Of a DNA stretch of 43,483 nucleotides, positions 30,568 to 41,003 are shown piece by piece (within the stretch, counting starts at the first letter, position 1; the number at the start of each line of letters is the position of its first letter). The stretch comes from Ceraceosorus guamensis (taxonomy: Eukaryota; Basidiomycota; Exobasidiomycetes; Ceraceosorales; Ceraceosoraceae). A model generated the notes under the pieces. It saw only the letters and a program-made list of their open reading frames with translations, was not told the origin of the DNA and did not search any database. The stretch lies in assembly GCF_003144195.1 (NCBI RefSeq), contig NW_020289998.1, positions 3,288 through 46,770 of the forward strand, read 5' to 3'. The position numbers and the translations under genes are program-made.

Positions 30568-30610
30568 GCCGTTCGCCGTTCGCCGTTCGCCGTTCGCCGT
30601 TCGCCGTTGA
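30568..30610. repeat. 7-bp tandem repeat GTTCGCC, about six copies
   Basis: Perfect GCCGTTC heptamers in tandem, in the upstream region of the disordered-protein gene. Note the same seven-base period as the ACTCACG family but a different sequence. Confidence 0.93.
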
Positions 30611-30712
30611 GTATTCTTTTGATCAGCACCAGGCGCAGCCGGGAGGCGTGAATAGAGTACGTTTTACGAGCCGGGTTAAGAGCTGCTGCATGACTCGTGG
30701 CCGTATTCCCAG

Positions 30713-30758
30713 CACTCGTGACTCACGACTGACACTCAAGACTCACGACTCGCGACTG
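30713..30758. repeat. Longest heptamer-family array
   Basis: ACTCGTG, ACTCACG, ACT-GAC, ACTCAAG, ACTCACG, ACTCGCG and ACTG occur in succession, nearly all in seven-base register. This is the densest mixture of the variants in the window. Confidence 0.85.
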
Positions 30759-31871
30759 ATGATGCTGCGTATGATATAAGATCGCTAGCTGCGCGCGCGA
30801 CGCCGCGTATCACATCATCCGCTGCTGAATCGCAATCAATAAGGCGCAGCAGCTAGCGATTCATGACTGCTCCTTATGGATGTGTGATTGTGATTGTGAT
30901 TGAGCTTGATGGGAGGCAGCGAGCCAGCGAGCCAGCGATGGCGGGCCGCGCGCAGTCAATCACGAGTAGAATCGCCGCGTAGAGGTGAGTATAGTCACAG
31001 TCGCCCCCGCAGTCACGAGTTGTGCAGTGTGTGCAAGACTTTGCTCTCGCTCATGGCTGCGCTCATCTCCGTTGCACTCGGCATCGCATACACGTACATG
31101 CGCACGCATCCATGGGCCGCCGCCGCCATGCCATGCCAGGCCAGGCCAGGCCAGGCCAGGCATGCAAATGCGCGGGACGCCAGCAAATGGGGGTGAGGTG
31201 TGATCCACCATGGATGAGCATCGGGCGGGCAGGCAGGCAGGCAGGCATGCCTCATAGCTGCATGCTGCCTCTCATGTATATCTGCGTGCGCATGAGATGC
31301 GTTCATGAGTGAAGGCGGACGGACGTGAGCAAATGACGAGCGTGAACTGAATTGAGTTGAATCGAATGTGAATGCTGCCGGGTGTACATACCAAATACGA
31401 TTTAGCATGCCTGGAACGCGGAGCTATAGCGGTAAAGATGAGCCGTGATCGAGCTGTGCGGTCACGCATCTCGATCGAGCGATGTACACGCGCTCGGGAT
31501 ACGCAGTAGTGCGCGACGACGTGTAGGACGAGCAGCGCAGGCAATCGTGAATGCGGCCCTCTCTGAATGCGCGATTTGACGCACAGGCGGCAGGCTTATT
31601 TCATTCCCTTCAACGGCGCGCGCATTCCTCATCTCCTGGCATCGATCGAGCCGGGTATCGGTGGGGCGGGTGCGCTTCATCGTCGCGTGGCCCGCACGTC
31701 GCATACAATCCTGCAGCAACCGACGTCGAGGCCGCCGCGCGGATATTCAGCATGAGTAGACCCGCTCGAGTCGTGACTTTTGCCTTGATGCTTGAACATG
31801 AAGGCGGTCCCGCTCGTGGCTCAGTCGGCGGCCACCTTCCGCTTCCATGCAACGTTTCGAGATGAGCTTTG

Positions 31872-31916
31872 CGCAGCAGCAGCAGCAGCGGCGGCGGCGG
31901 CGGCGGCGGCGGCGGA
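31872..31916. repeat. GCA/GCG triplet run
   Basis: About five GCA followed by about nine GCG triplets. It would read poly-Ala on either strand, but the surrounding frames have no other support. Confidence 0.9.
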
Positions 31917-32939
31917 GCCCCAGCTCGCGTTACCCGAAGCTTGGGAGAATGGAGAGGGGCCGTTTCTTCTCCATGATGCTGCCCCCATCCTGCGTGCTAT
32001 GCGCGCGACGTTGAGCAAGCACGATGCGATAAGAGTCCCCCCCCCATCCCCCCCCCTCCCCCCCTTTTTTTTGTGCTTGCCTGTCAAAGTTCACCGGTCG
32101 TGCTCGCCATGCTTTTTTTTTTTGCTGCATGAGCCACGGTGGAACTTTATGCTTCGTGAGTTCCGTCGTGGCGTGCCCCTTCGCAAGGGCAGAACGGGCA
32201 AGGTTGATCTTGATGGATTGCGTGCGCATCGCACAGGCAAAGTCACGAGTGGTGGATGTGAGCAAACCAAGGCGTGCGCGTGCGCGTGCGCGTGACGCGC
32301 GCGCTATTTGAGTTCGCGGCAGCATCAGATGTAGCACGCACGCATAGCGGAACCGTATAGGTACCATACGTGATAGGTGGGGGTTTGGGCATGAAGTCGC
32401 GGCATGGCAAGGGGGCCAACGCGCGCGCGGAGCTTCGTATGCATCAGCAGCGCTTCACCCCCCTGCCACGCTGCTGAGCCAGCAGCGATGGCACCATGCC
32501 CATGCAGCTAGCTCCTTCACCACAGCCAAATGTGAATGATGCACATCAGCACCGTTCCACATCGAACGCGGGCGGCACGGCACGTGCTCAAGGAAAGCCG
32601 TCGGCCAGAGACATCGATCGTCAATCACGAATATAGCGGATTGCAAGAATCGCAATTTCCTTGATCCTGACTTCACCCCATTCGGCAGGCTACCAACAAG
32701 CAACCTTTGCACGCTGCGCCGAACGGCGAGGCGCGCAACTCGGATCAGGGATTTACATTGTTAATTGCACTTCCAGAGCAGACGAGGAGGTGCGAACAAG
32801 GACCGTCAAAGCATGGGGTGCGACGAAGACGAGCAAGAGCATACCGGCTAGAGCGCAATGAGCGTGAGGTGAAGGGAGAAAGGCGGCCAAGAAAGGAAGG
32901 GGCGGTGAGAGAGAGAGAGAGAGAGAGCGGCGAGCGGGA

Positions 32940-34417
32940 TCACTTGAGGCCCGCTAGCTTTCTCAGAGTAAAGGTCGGGAGCAAGGCGCGCAGCTGATTG
33001 GCGGCCTTGGTACCGAGGATGGGTTCAGCACCGTAACTGGTCAGACTCAAGATGGAGTGTTGGCTCTGGACGCATTTGGGTTGGTTCAATCGTCCCTCGA
33101 ACACCTTGTTGATCCAGTCCACAGCTCCAGGCACACCGATCAGCGTTTCCGTCGCGTGTTCGGACAAGTCGGAGAGCGAGTACTCGATGCGCGCTCCGTT
33201 AGCGCATTGCCACTTGACATAGTCGTCGACGGGCGGACGAGGGATGACTTCGTCGTTGCGAGCGTGGTAGATGTAGACTGGGATCTCGGGCCCCAACAAA
33301 TCCTGCGCTCCTCGAGATCCGAGCCTGTTGATCTCGAAATACTTGACAGGGATGGGGTCTTGCAGCGCCGCGGCTCCCTTTTTGACGTACGAGTAGTAGT
33401 CCTTGAACGCAAAGTAGCCCAACTCGCCAGCGATGCATCCTTGGTCCGAACGAAGAAACTTGAAAGCTTCCGTTCCGTTGGGCTTGAGCTGTTGGAGGAG
33501 GTAATTTTCAACTTCAGGGTAGGCGTTTGCCGCACCTGCCAGGCCGGCGGGTCCGAATCCAGCAAAAAGTCCCTTGTTCAAGATCTCGAGCGTGGCGGTG
33601 AGATTGACGGGGATTCCGCCGTACGATCCACCGATGATGTTGAGCTCGGAGGCGTATTCTTTGCGGTACTGCATCGCCCAAGCGGCCGCGTGGCCGCCTC
33701 CGCTGTATCCGGCAATGACGGCTTGGTAGCCGGTGGGGTCTGAAAGGGTCGGCTTGTGGTTCAGCAGCGCTCTAAGTCCATCCAGATGTGCTCGTCCCTC
33801 TTGAGGGCCGACGATGAAGGCGGCTTGGGACCCTTGATAATCAGGAACGCTTACCTTTGGGGTGCACGGGTCCACGAACATCGACTTGTCAGCTTCTGCC
33901 CCAAGCGCATCGACGAACCGCATAGACTTACGTAGTAGCCTTTTTGAAGCAGAGCATTGATGTACGGCGCTTGAGAAACGAGCACGGCGCCCTGCTGACT
34001 GCCGGAATCTCTGATGAGTGCGTAGGAGCTAGCGCAGTCCTTTGCCGCCGTATCAGCAAAGGCGGCGTAAGCAACGATCTGAGGTACTCCCTTTTTTGGG
34101 TTCTTTGGCTTGAAGACCGTCGTGACCGTTGCGTCGGGCTGGTTCGATCCAGTTTGCGAACGGTAAAGCAGCTGGTAGACTTTCGAAAAGAGCTGAGAAT
34201 CCACGCCCAAGGCCAGATCACTCGTAACATCGCGCTCTCTGATGATCGCTCCATTCGCATAGGTGCCGATATTATCAGGAACCTTGTAGAAGGGGTCGAC
34301 GGACGGCTGAGGGTACTTTAGACGACCGAGCAAGCGCGGTTCGATGGACGCCGCATCGACGGAAGCTGCAGCGGCGAGGATGGCGACAAGCGCCAGGCCG
34401 CACGTTGTAAATTTCAT
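32940..34417 (-). CDS. Secreted lipase (fungal secretory lipase / CAL-A-like family)
   Basis: Two exons: 34417-33932 and 33854-32940. The intron is 77 bp, with a GTAAGT donor, a GCTGAC branch-like site and an AAAG acceptor. Total 466 residues. MKFTTCGLALVAILAAAASVDA is a clear signal peptide. The join reads GYYVSVPDYQG, as expected in the family (strand before the oxyanion region), which supports the splice. The nucleophile elbow is AGYSGGGHAAAW (G-x-S-x-G). Asp in YHARNDEVIP and His in LSEHATE complete a plausible catalytic triad. At least two Asn-x-Ser/Thr sites are present (NLTAT, NGTEA). The family hydrolyses triacylglycerols and related esters outside the cell and includes Moesziomyces antarcticus lipase A. 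The substrate range here is unknown. Alternative: an esterase of the same fold. Confidence 0.93.
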
Positions 34418-36762
34418 GGTGCAGAAAGCGAAAGCTGCAGAAGAGGCAAGAGGGTAGATGGTCGGGTGTCCAAGGGCTTGACAGGCACGCTGAAATGAAG
34501 GGACGAGCAGAGTGGAGGGCTGAAGGGGGAAAGGTCAAATTGTTGGCCGACTCAATCCACGGGGATACGGAACGAAGCAGATGCAGAGGGGAATGGGGGG
34601 CAAAAAGCAGTGGAGAGAGATGAATAGGATGGGGGAGAGGGGAGACCAAGTGGCGCGCAAGCGCCTGTGTTTAAATGGCCAACAGTAGCGTGTGAGGATC
34701 ATACAAGTGTGTCAAGGTGTAGCCGACGGCGAACCTTTTCATCGTGCCTAAATTTGCCAGGTCGGCGTCACCAGCAGAGGATGGCGGCGCACATCGGCTG
34801 CAGGGCAAAGACCCACATGACGATCCGGGGAAGCGAGAGCACGGCAAGGGCATTCGGCTTGCTTCTTCCATATTTTTGCACGCAAAGTGTAGTAGTACAG
34901 TAGAAAGCGTGGCTGTCGCGCCCTCATTGCGCTCGCTGTAAAAAGTCCGCTCCCGCATGAGAAGCCAGAGTCAGGACTTGGGCCGCGAATGAGAAGATCC
35001 TAAAATTCCGCCCCGATGCTTGTAGAGACTGCTGTCGTGAGGAGATGAGCCGCAACTGGTTTGCAAGCTTGTTCATCATCTGTCGACCCACCGAGGTACC
35101 GGTCTTAAGTTCCGCCCATGGACGACAGCCAGCGTCGGGGATTTAGCGCGAATCGAGACCTACGTGGGGGAAAGGTGGACCGGAAGAATGGCGAGGTGGG
35201 ACTCTGCTTGGACACTTTTTCGTTTCGCGAGAGGTGCAGTCATCATGAGTGGCGCGAGTCGTGAGTGCTGTGCATGCCTGCATCTGCATGTCACCGCGTC
35301 AGGCGCCGATTCCCCACCTATCACGAGCTACAGTCTCAGTGAGCGACCTGCTGCGAGTCGTGAGCCGTGCCGTGCGCCGTGAGTGTGAGTGGTGAGCCGC
35401 ACTGTGAGAGATTGCGGACGGACGTCACGACTGATGACGAGCGAATGAAAGCTTCAAGGCGCTAGCCAGCCCGAGTCCAAGCTCTCGCTGGCTGGCTGCT
35501 GCATGACAAGAGAAACTTTCCGAGAGTCACGAGTGGAGCCCCGCACGAAGCTGCCGCTCGAATGTATGCACCGCACTCACCACTGCACTGCGCTGCGCTG
35601 CACTCGTGACTGCACTGCACTCCGACATCGATTGCCGCAGGCTAGGCGGAATTGCTCGATCAGACTCACGACTCACGACTTGGTTACGCGCGGCTTGAGC
35701 GCGACAAGTGTGAGTGAGTCGATCGATAGATCGTGAGCCCGTGACTCCCCTCCCAATCAAGTTGGAAAGGGCCTGGCGAGACCTGACCACCTCGTGCGTT
35801 CACACTTCACCTCACCCGCCCCTCTTCTTCCCCTTTTTCTTGCCCCCCCCCCCCCCCCATCTCATCTCTAGTCGGAGAATGCATCGGTCTTCCGCTTACC
35901 AGCCAGCCAGCCAGCCAGCCAGCAGGCTGCAGTGGCACGGGCGTGGAGGTCCCGCTGCACGTGGTGAGGCAAGTCACAGAGGCGTCAGGCAATGGGCGGG
36001 CGGGCGGGCGGGCAGCGCGCCCCTTCATTGCGAGTCTTGAGTTAGGACAGACCCGTACCCCCTAAGCGGTTGGGTTGGTAAGGCAGGCATAGGCTACGAG
36101 GATCCCACCCTAGGCTGCTTGCTACACGACAGCCTAGCTGCTCTCGTGCGCGAGTTCCACCAATCTCAATCGTGAGTTGAATCGTGAAATGACCAAAGCA
36201 GCGGCACATCAGCGCGGAATATGTGTTGTTTGAAACCCCGGCGCGCGCGCGCAGCATGGTCTTGCTGTATAGCTGCAGCACTCACAGACTTGCGGAAATT
36301 GCGGGCTGCCCCGCGGAACGACCGCTTTATCGGCCGAGTACAGGTTCGCCCAGAAAGCAAGCACGCACAAAGACCAGACAGAGCATCACGCGAGAGCTTT
36401 GCCGTCCTAACACATTTTGATTCACATTCCCGCGAGAACTCATGTAGCATCGCGATTAGAGGCAGATGGCGAGATACTGAAGCCAATGACGAGTGTGTAT
36501 GCGTGTATTAAACAAATTGTCGGCTGCTGATATGTTTGCGTGCATGCGAATGAGAGCATTCCCAAAATGAAACTGTGGTCAAGAGTCGATCGAGACCACT
36601 CCCATTCATGTTGCGCGCGGAACTGTTGTGTATACTTGGAGTGAGAGTAAATGGTGACGTGTATAGTATTCCCAAGTTCTTCGTACTCTTCGTTGCAAAG
36701 TCGTTCGGTTCGTTGGAGAAAGGGCGCGGAGTAGTGGCAGACCAGAGGAGCGCCAAACACGC
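34418..36762. other. 2.3-kb intergenic interval
   Basis: No gene is supported. The left 250 bp are the likely lipase promoter/leader. Further right are heptamer-family motifs (35523-35535, 35602-35612, 35663-35680, 36168-36188), GTGAGCCGTGCCGTGCGCC-like CGTG repeats (35360-35400), a C14-type homopolymer (about 35846-35860), an AGCC run (35900-35922) and a GGGC run (35996-36012). Confidence 0.6.
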
Positions 36763-38238
36763 TCAGCTGAGAGCAGGGCGAACACGAGTCGCAAGCATCG
36801 AATCAGGCATAGCGTGGCTGCTCGATTTGTGCACTTCCCATTTGTCGCACGCGTCATCGAGATGCAGACGCTCGATGGTGTGTAGCGGGTCCTTGTCGAC
36901 TTCCAGCCCATCGCAGAAGCTAGGCGTAGGTAGGGATGAAGCTTCAGTGAGCGCATCGCTGGTGCTCACATCTCCGGCGTCCGTCAGACCCGGACTTGAG
37001 GAAAGAGCGGGGCAAGAGGAGCCGTCGCCCGCGTCTTGCCGAAGATCATGAGGCGAGAGCGCTGCGGGATGAAGAGAGGAAGCGGAAGAGGCCGAGTCTG
37101 TCGACATCCAATCCGCAGAGGAGTTGTCTTGCGAGGAACTCGAGTAGCCGCGTCTTCCTATGCTGATCCCTGCACTTCCATCCGACGCACGACGATCATC
37201 AAGGTCTTTTGGGTCGCCGTCCCTTCGATGTGCAGCGTGACGTTCTCCAGGCAATGCGCTCAACGGGTCGCGGGCATGACCACCTTCCTTTGCGTCGTCG
37301 TCGCCAACATCCGTGGTCTTTTTGAGCCATGATTGGACAGAAGCAGCCTTCATTGAAGTCCTATTGGCAGCCGCATCGCTGCGACTGCGCGAATGCGCAT
37401 GTGTGTTTGCCAAAGATGCGCAAGCGTCGTTGCTGCTACGCTCCACAAATCGAAAGGATCGGCCATCCTCAGAGATTGGGACAAGCGTGACTTCTGAGCC
37501 AGGTGACACGGTGCCGACGTTGCTTGTGCCACATGCGGATGTTGCGTCCACACTGCTCGAGCTCCCCGCCTTTGCAGCCTTTTCCTCTGCCTTGCCCCGC
37601 ATGGAAAAGTAGGCCATGTCGCTCAAAGCTGCATTGTCTTGCGTCAATGGTGCCTCTGAGGGTGCCAGGGAGGAGCGACGCTGCGGTCTGGACGTCATCA
37701 TGCTAGTATAGCGTGGCGAGCTCATCGTCAGCGTCACGCTCTCAGATTTGGGGCTCTGAGAATGACGGGAGGAGATGGAAGGAGCTTTGGAGCGGATGGG
37801 CGAGCCTGGCTGTTGATCTGCTGACGCTTTGCTGCCGTTTGACGATGGGCTGCGCGTCCTGAGTAGAGGGCGCGAAGGGGTTCTGGCGTGGCTTTGCTGA
37901 GAGGATGACCTTCGAACCATGTCGATGAATGCATCGGACGAAGGCTGGCCGCGCTCTCCGTTTGTTCTGCCAGGGTGTCCTTCTACAGCAACAGACTGCG
38001 AGCTGGAAGCAGTGGGTGCCATCCATCCAGTCCCAAATCGAGTTGTAAAGCCGGATGTCTGGTATGAGCGCAAAGATGTTGGTGATGTGGCAGACGCAGG
38101 CTCCCCTTCTGCACTCGATCTTTCTTTCGGAGGCTCGAGAGGTTCTGCGCCTACGAGATCCGTGTTTTGACGCAGGCGCGGTCTTTGAGGAGATGCGCGA
38201 GGAGGCTCGAGCGCGCCGGTGGCGGACGTGGTTGCCAT
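36763..38238 (-). CDS. Ser-rich disordered protein of unknown function
   Basis: A 491-residue intronless frame from the ATG at 38238-38236. Composition is Ser/Ala/Arg/Asp-rich throughout. Short patches may be conserved: SYQTSGFTTRFGTGWMAP near residue 58, SSDAFIDMVRRSSSQQS near 100, LSDMAYFSMRGKAEEKA near 205, GRSFRFVERSS near 259, KAASVQSWLKKTTD near 298 and the C-terminal LEVDKDPLHTIERLHLDDAC. Many R-x-x-S and SP sites suggest regulation by kinases; this is inference. No known domain is recognised. The promoter side faces the bHLH gene across 2.7 kb, so the two are divergent. Confidence 0.68.
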   Translation of the reverse strand: MATTSATGALEPPRASPQRPRLRQNTDLVGAEPLEPPKERSSAEGEPASATSPTSLRSYQTSGFTTRFGTGWMAPTASSSQSVAVEGHPGRTNGERGQPSSDAFIDMVRRSSSQQSHARTPSRPLLRTRSPSSNGSKASADQQPGSPIRSKAPSISSRHSQSPKSESVTLTMSSPRYTSMMTSRPQRRSSLAPSEAPLTQDNAALSDMAYFSMRGKAEEKAAKAGSSSSVDATSACGTSNVGTVSPGSEVTLVPISEDGRSFRFVERSSNDACASLANTHAHSRSRSDAAANRTSMKAASVQSWLKKTTDVGDDDAKEGGHARDPLSALPGERHAAHRRDGDPKDLDDRRASDGSAGISIGRRGYSSSSQDNSSADWMSTDSASSASSLHPAALSPHDLRQDAGDGSSCPALSSSPGLTDAGDVSTSDALTEASSLPTPSFCDGLEVDKDPLHTIERLHLDDACDKWEVHKSSSHAMPDSMLATRVRPALS

Positions 38239-39312
38239 TCTTTTTTCACAAGGACGAGGTCCGCGCGAGACAGGCGGCCCGGCACGTATTTGCTGAGGCT
38301 TGCCTTGGCTTGCGTGGTCTGCACTGAATTGGATGGCGATTTGAAAGAGATCTGCGCACGATGTCGAGCCGCGTGACTGTTGGAAAGATGACGCGGTTTG
38401 CAGAAGCGAGGATTGTCGCGCAAGGGTCGGAGTATCGCAGAGCGTAGTCGGCTGCGGCTGGAGCAGCTCCGAGTAGGGACGAGAAACAGCTCACGCCGGG
38501 TAAGGCGGCGTGTTTGCTAGCGGGCCGTCGGCGGGGAGGGGCAAGGTGTTTGCGCGACGCGGGGGGTATTCAGAGCAATAAGAGGGTATGGAAAGGAGGG
38601 AGTTGGAGCTGACCTTTTGATGCGTGCGCTCGTGACGTGAATGTCGAGCCGGGATGGAGCAAGCCGTGAGTGGAGAGATAGGTGGGATGAAGGGTGAGAG
38701 CCAAGTGTGCACACACACACAAGCGACTCACGACTGTCGCCACTCTGACTCAGACTCACGACTTGAAGGTTTTGGATGCCAATCTCGTGTGGATCTTGCA
38801 CGGCACGGCACGGCTTGGGGCTGAGATTGGAGTCTGAGTGGAGTTTTTGGGCTTGGCTTGGCTTCGACGCACAGAAAGCGCATCAAGAGTCACAGTCACA
38901 GACAGTCGGACTCTCGCGCGCGCGCGCGGGACCCTTGCTTGCAAAGCTCCGACTGATGCACGGTGCCTCGCTGCGCACAGCTTCGCGCTCTTCTCGATCG
39001 AGTCCCAGATAATCATTCACGATTGGGTCAGCTATGAGCAGCTGCATGCGCTGCCCGCAGAGGAGTGTGTAGGAGTCTGAGTCAAGCACGCGGCGTGCGC
39101 GGTATGCTGGTAATTGCAGCGGAGCGCGCGCGGGGCAGACAGGCAGGCACTTGAGAAGCCAACGCGCGGCGATCACCGCATGCAAGTTTGTGTGACAGGC
39201 AATCCGCGCCCAGCAGCAGCAGCTGCTGCATGCATGCATGCAGGGTCCTGCGCCTCGCGTCCATTTGCCTACTCCACGCGCATCGGTGCTGACATTTCGA
39301 GCGATCGAGCAG

Positions 39313-39350
39313 CAGTCGCAGTCGCAGTCGCAGTCGCCGTCGCCGTCGCA
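39313..39350. repeat. CAGTCG hexamer microsatellite
   Basis: About four CAGTCG units grading into two CCGTCG units. Confidence 0.92.
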
Positions 39351-39365
39351 GAGCGAGTCGGTCAA

Positions 39366-39389
39366 AATCGTGAATCAAGAATCGTGAAT
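39366..39389. repeat. Heptamer-family array (AATCGTG / AATCAAG)
   Basis: AATCGTG, AATCAAG, AATCGTG and AATG in exact seven-base register. Confidence 0.85.
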
Positions 39390-39628
39390 GTCGTTGGTGG
39401 TCGCTGCATGACGTGCCCTTGGCAGCCAGCAGCAGCAGCAGCACTCGATCGTCGCTCCATTTCGCCTTGACAAGCGCATCGAAAGTCAAAATGTCGGCCG
39501 GCGCGTACCTGTTGACGTGGTCTTCTCTGCTGCTGCAGCCAGCCAGCCAGCCATGTCGGGCGTGCTTTGTGTCGCCACACCGCACCGCGTCCTTACTCAG
39601 CAGCAAGCATCTTCGATCCATGTGGCAA

Positions 39629-39665
39629 TTACGAATCAAGAATCACGAAGGTGAATCTTGAATCC
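39629..39665. repeat. Heptamer-family array (AATCAAG / AATCACG)
   Basis: ATTACG, AATCAAG, AATCACG, then AAGGTG, AATCTTG and AATCC: seven-base steps with one short interruption. Confidence 0.8.
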
Positions 39666-41003
39666 AAACGCAGCGCGCGCGCGTTCAGCAACATTATAGG
39701 AGATGACCTTGCCCCTCCCGTTCCTCGATCGCCCCGTACCTGCTAGCGCTACCCCGCCCAACGCTGCGGCTGTCAGATCACGAGCGCGGAATCGCGGCCC
39801 GTGACTCGGACTCGAATCTTGAATGTGATGCTTGAATTTGAATTTGAATTTGAATCTGAATCTTCACCTTTTCCGGAGGACTGTTCATCGTCTTTCAACA
39901 TCTCGCGTGCGATACCGAGGATCGTCGCTGAGGAGATCGTGACAGTCAGCAGAGCATCGTGTGGAATGCGCGAGTGACGTGGGGCGTGCGCTCGCTCACG
40001 CCGGTGCGTACTCACACTCGTGGCTCGAGAGTCGACTCGAGACTGCAACGCAAGATTATACTTGACTTGCCCATCCACCTGCTCCACGAACGAACGGCCG
40101 TCTCTCGAAGCGATCGAGAGCGAGACGGTGAAGAGAGCTGCAACGCGCGCCCGATGGAAGGACAGGACAGGCCAGGGTCAAGTACAGCTCACGTGATTAA
40201 TTCGGCATGCCGTGCCGTGCCGATAACCAATCTTGAATCCCACGCGCGCCGCGCGCATGGTGTGATGTGTCGGCGTGGTGGTGGATGGCGTGCGAGTACC
40301 TTCTGGTTATGCGAGGGTAAAGAGGTTCGCAATGCGAATGCGAATTGAATGCATGGCTGATGCTTCGCTTGCTGCTGCGTACGACATCAATTGATCACCC
40401 TTTTGATTCTATTCTGATTGTGATTCACATTGTATGCTGCTGCTGTCATGCTGTCAGTCGCGGACTGCCTTGCGCTGCTCTGCTGCTGCTGTGATCGAGC
40501 TTGTAAGGAGGCGTCGGAGTCATTCGATCACGATTCAAGTCACGCTTCTTGCAGGTGAGAGGGAGCTGCTCGGGCAAGCAGGCTCAACGGTGTGGCATGG
40601 CATGGCATGACTGTGACTACTCCTACCCCTGCCTTACGCTGAACGCACCTGCTGGGCCAGAAATGCACCTCCTCGGCTTATCGGTGCCACCTGCCTTGCC
40701 TTTTGCGCAATCAAGCCCAGCATTCACCACCACCACCCTGCCCACACCTCACATTCAAGATTGTTTACCCATGGCACTTCCTTCCCTTCGCCAAACCTCC
40801 ATCACCATCAGCCGCATTGCCACCCGTCCATCTCGACTCTAGCCTCTCCCCCCTTCGCCACCCTGACAGCTCTTCCTCTTCCCCCCTCCAGGCGGATCAG
40901 CCCTCTTTGCTCAGGATCGCCCATCTACCACATTTCTCAGCGCACGCCCCCGTCTCGCCGATAATTGCCTCCCTCTGACTTCCGCCCCTCCTCTGCGCCA
41001 ATC

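Larger units (their letters stand above)
30334..32939. other. 2.6-kb intergenic interval rich in repeats
   Basis: No gene is supported. It holds a 7-bp GTTCGCC array (30568-30610), a heptamer-family array (30713-30758), GATTGT repeats (30885-30902), CCAGG repeats (31133-31160), a GCAGG run (31228-31247), a GCA/GCG run (31872-31916), C- and T-homopolymer tracts (32038-32071, 32113-32122), a GTGCGC run (about 32276-32296) and a GA run (32908-32928) abutting the lipase 3' end. Confidence 0.6.
38239..41003. other. 2.8-kb divergent intergenic interval
   Basis: No gene is supported. Contains heptamer-family motifs (38725-38763, 39366-39389, 39629-39665), a TGCATGCATGCATGC run (39227-39241), a CAGTCG/CCGTCG run (39313-39350), a TTTGAA hexamer run (39834-39858) and a long CT-rich tract at about 40800-40960, which is the probable core promoter/leader of the bHLH gene. 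Confidence 0.6.

Noticed and set aside
31792-32295. 167-codon frame with poly-Ala
   Set aside because: Created by the GCA/GCG triplet run and homopolymers; no signal of coding beyond the run.
33057-33743. 228-codon plus-strand frame
   Set aside because: Antisense to the lipase exon 2.
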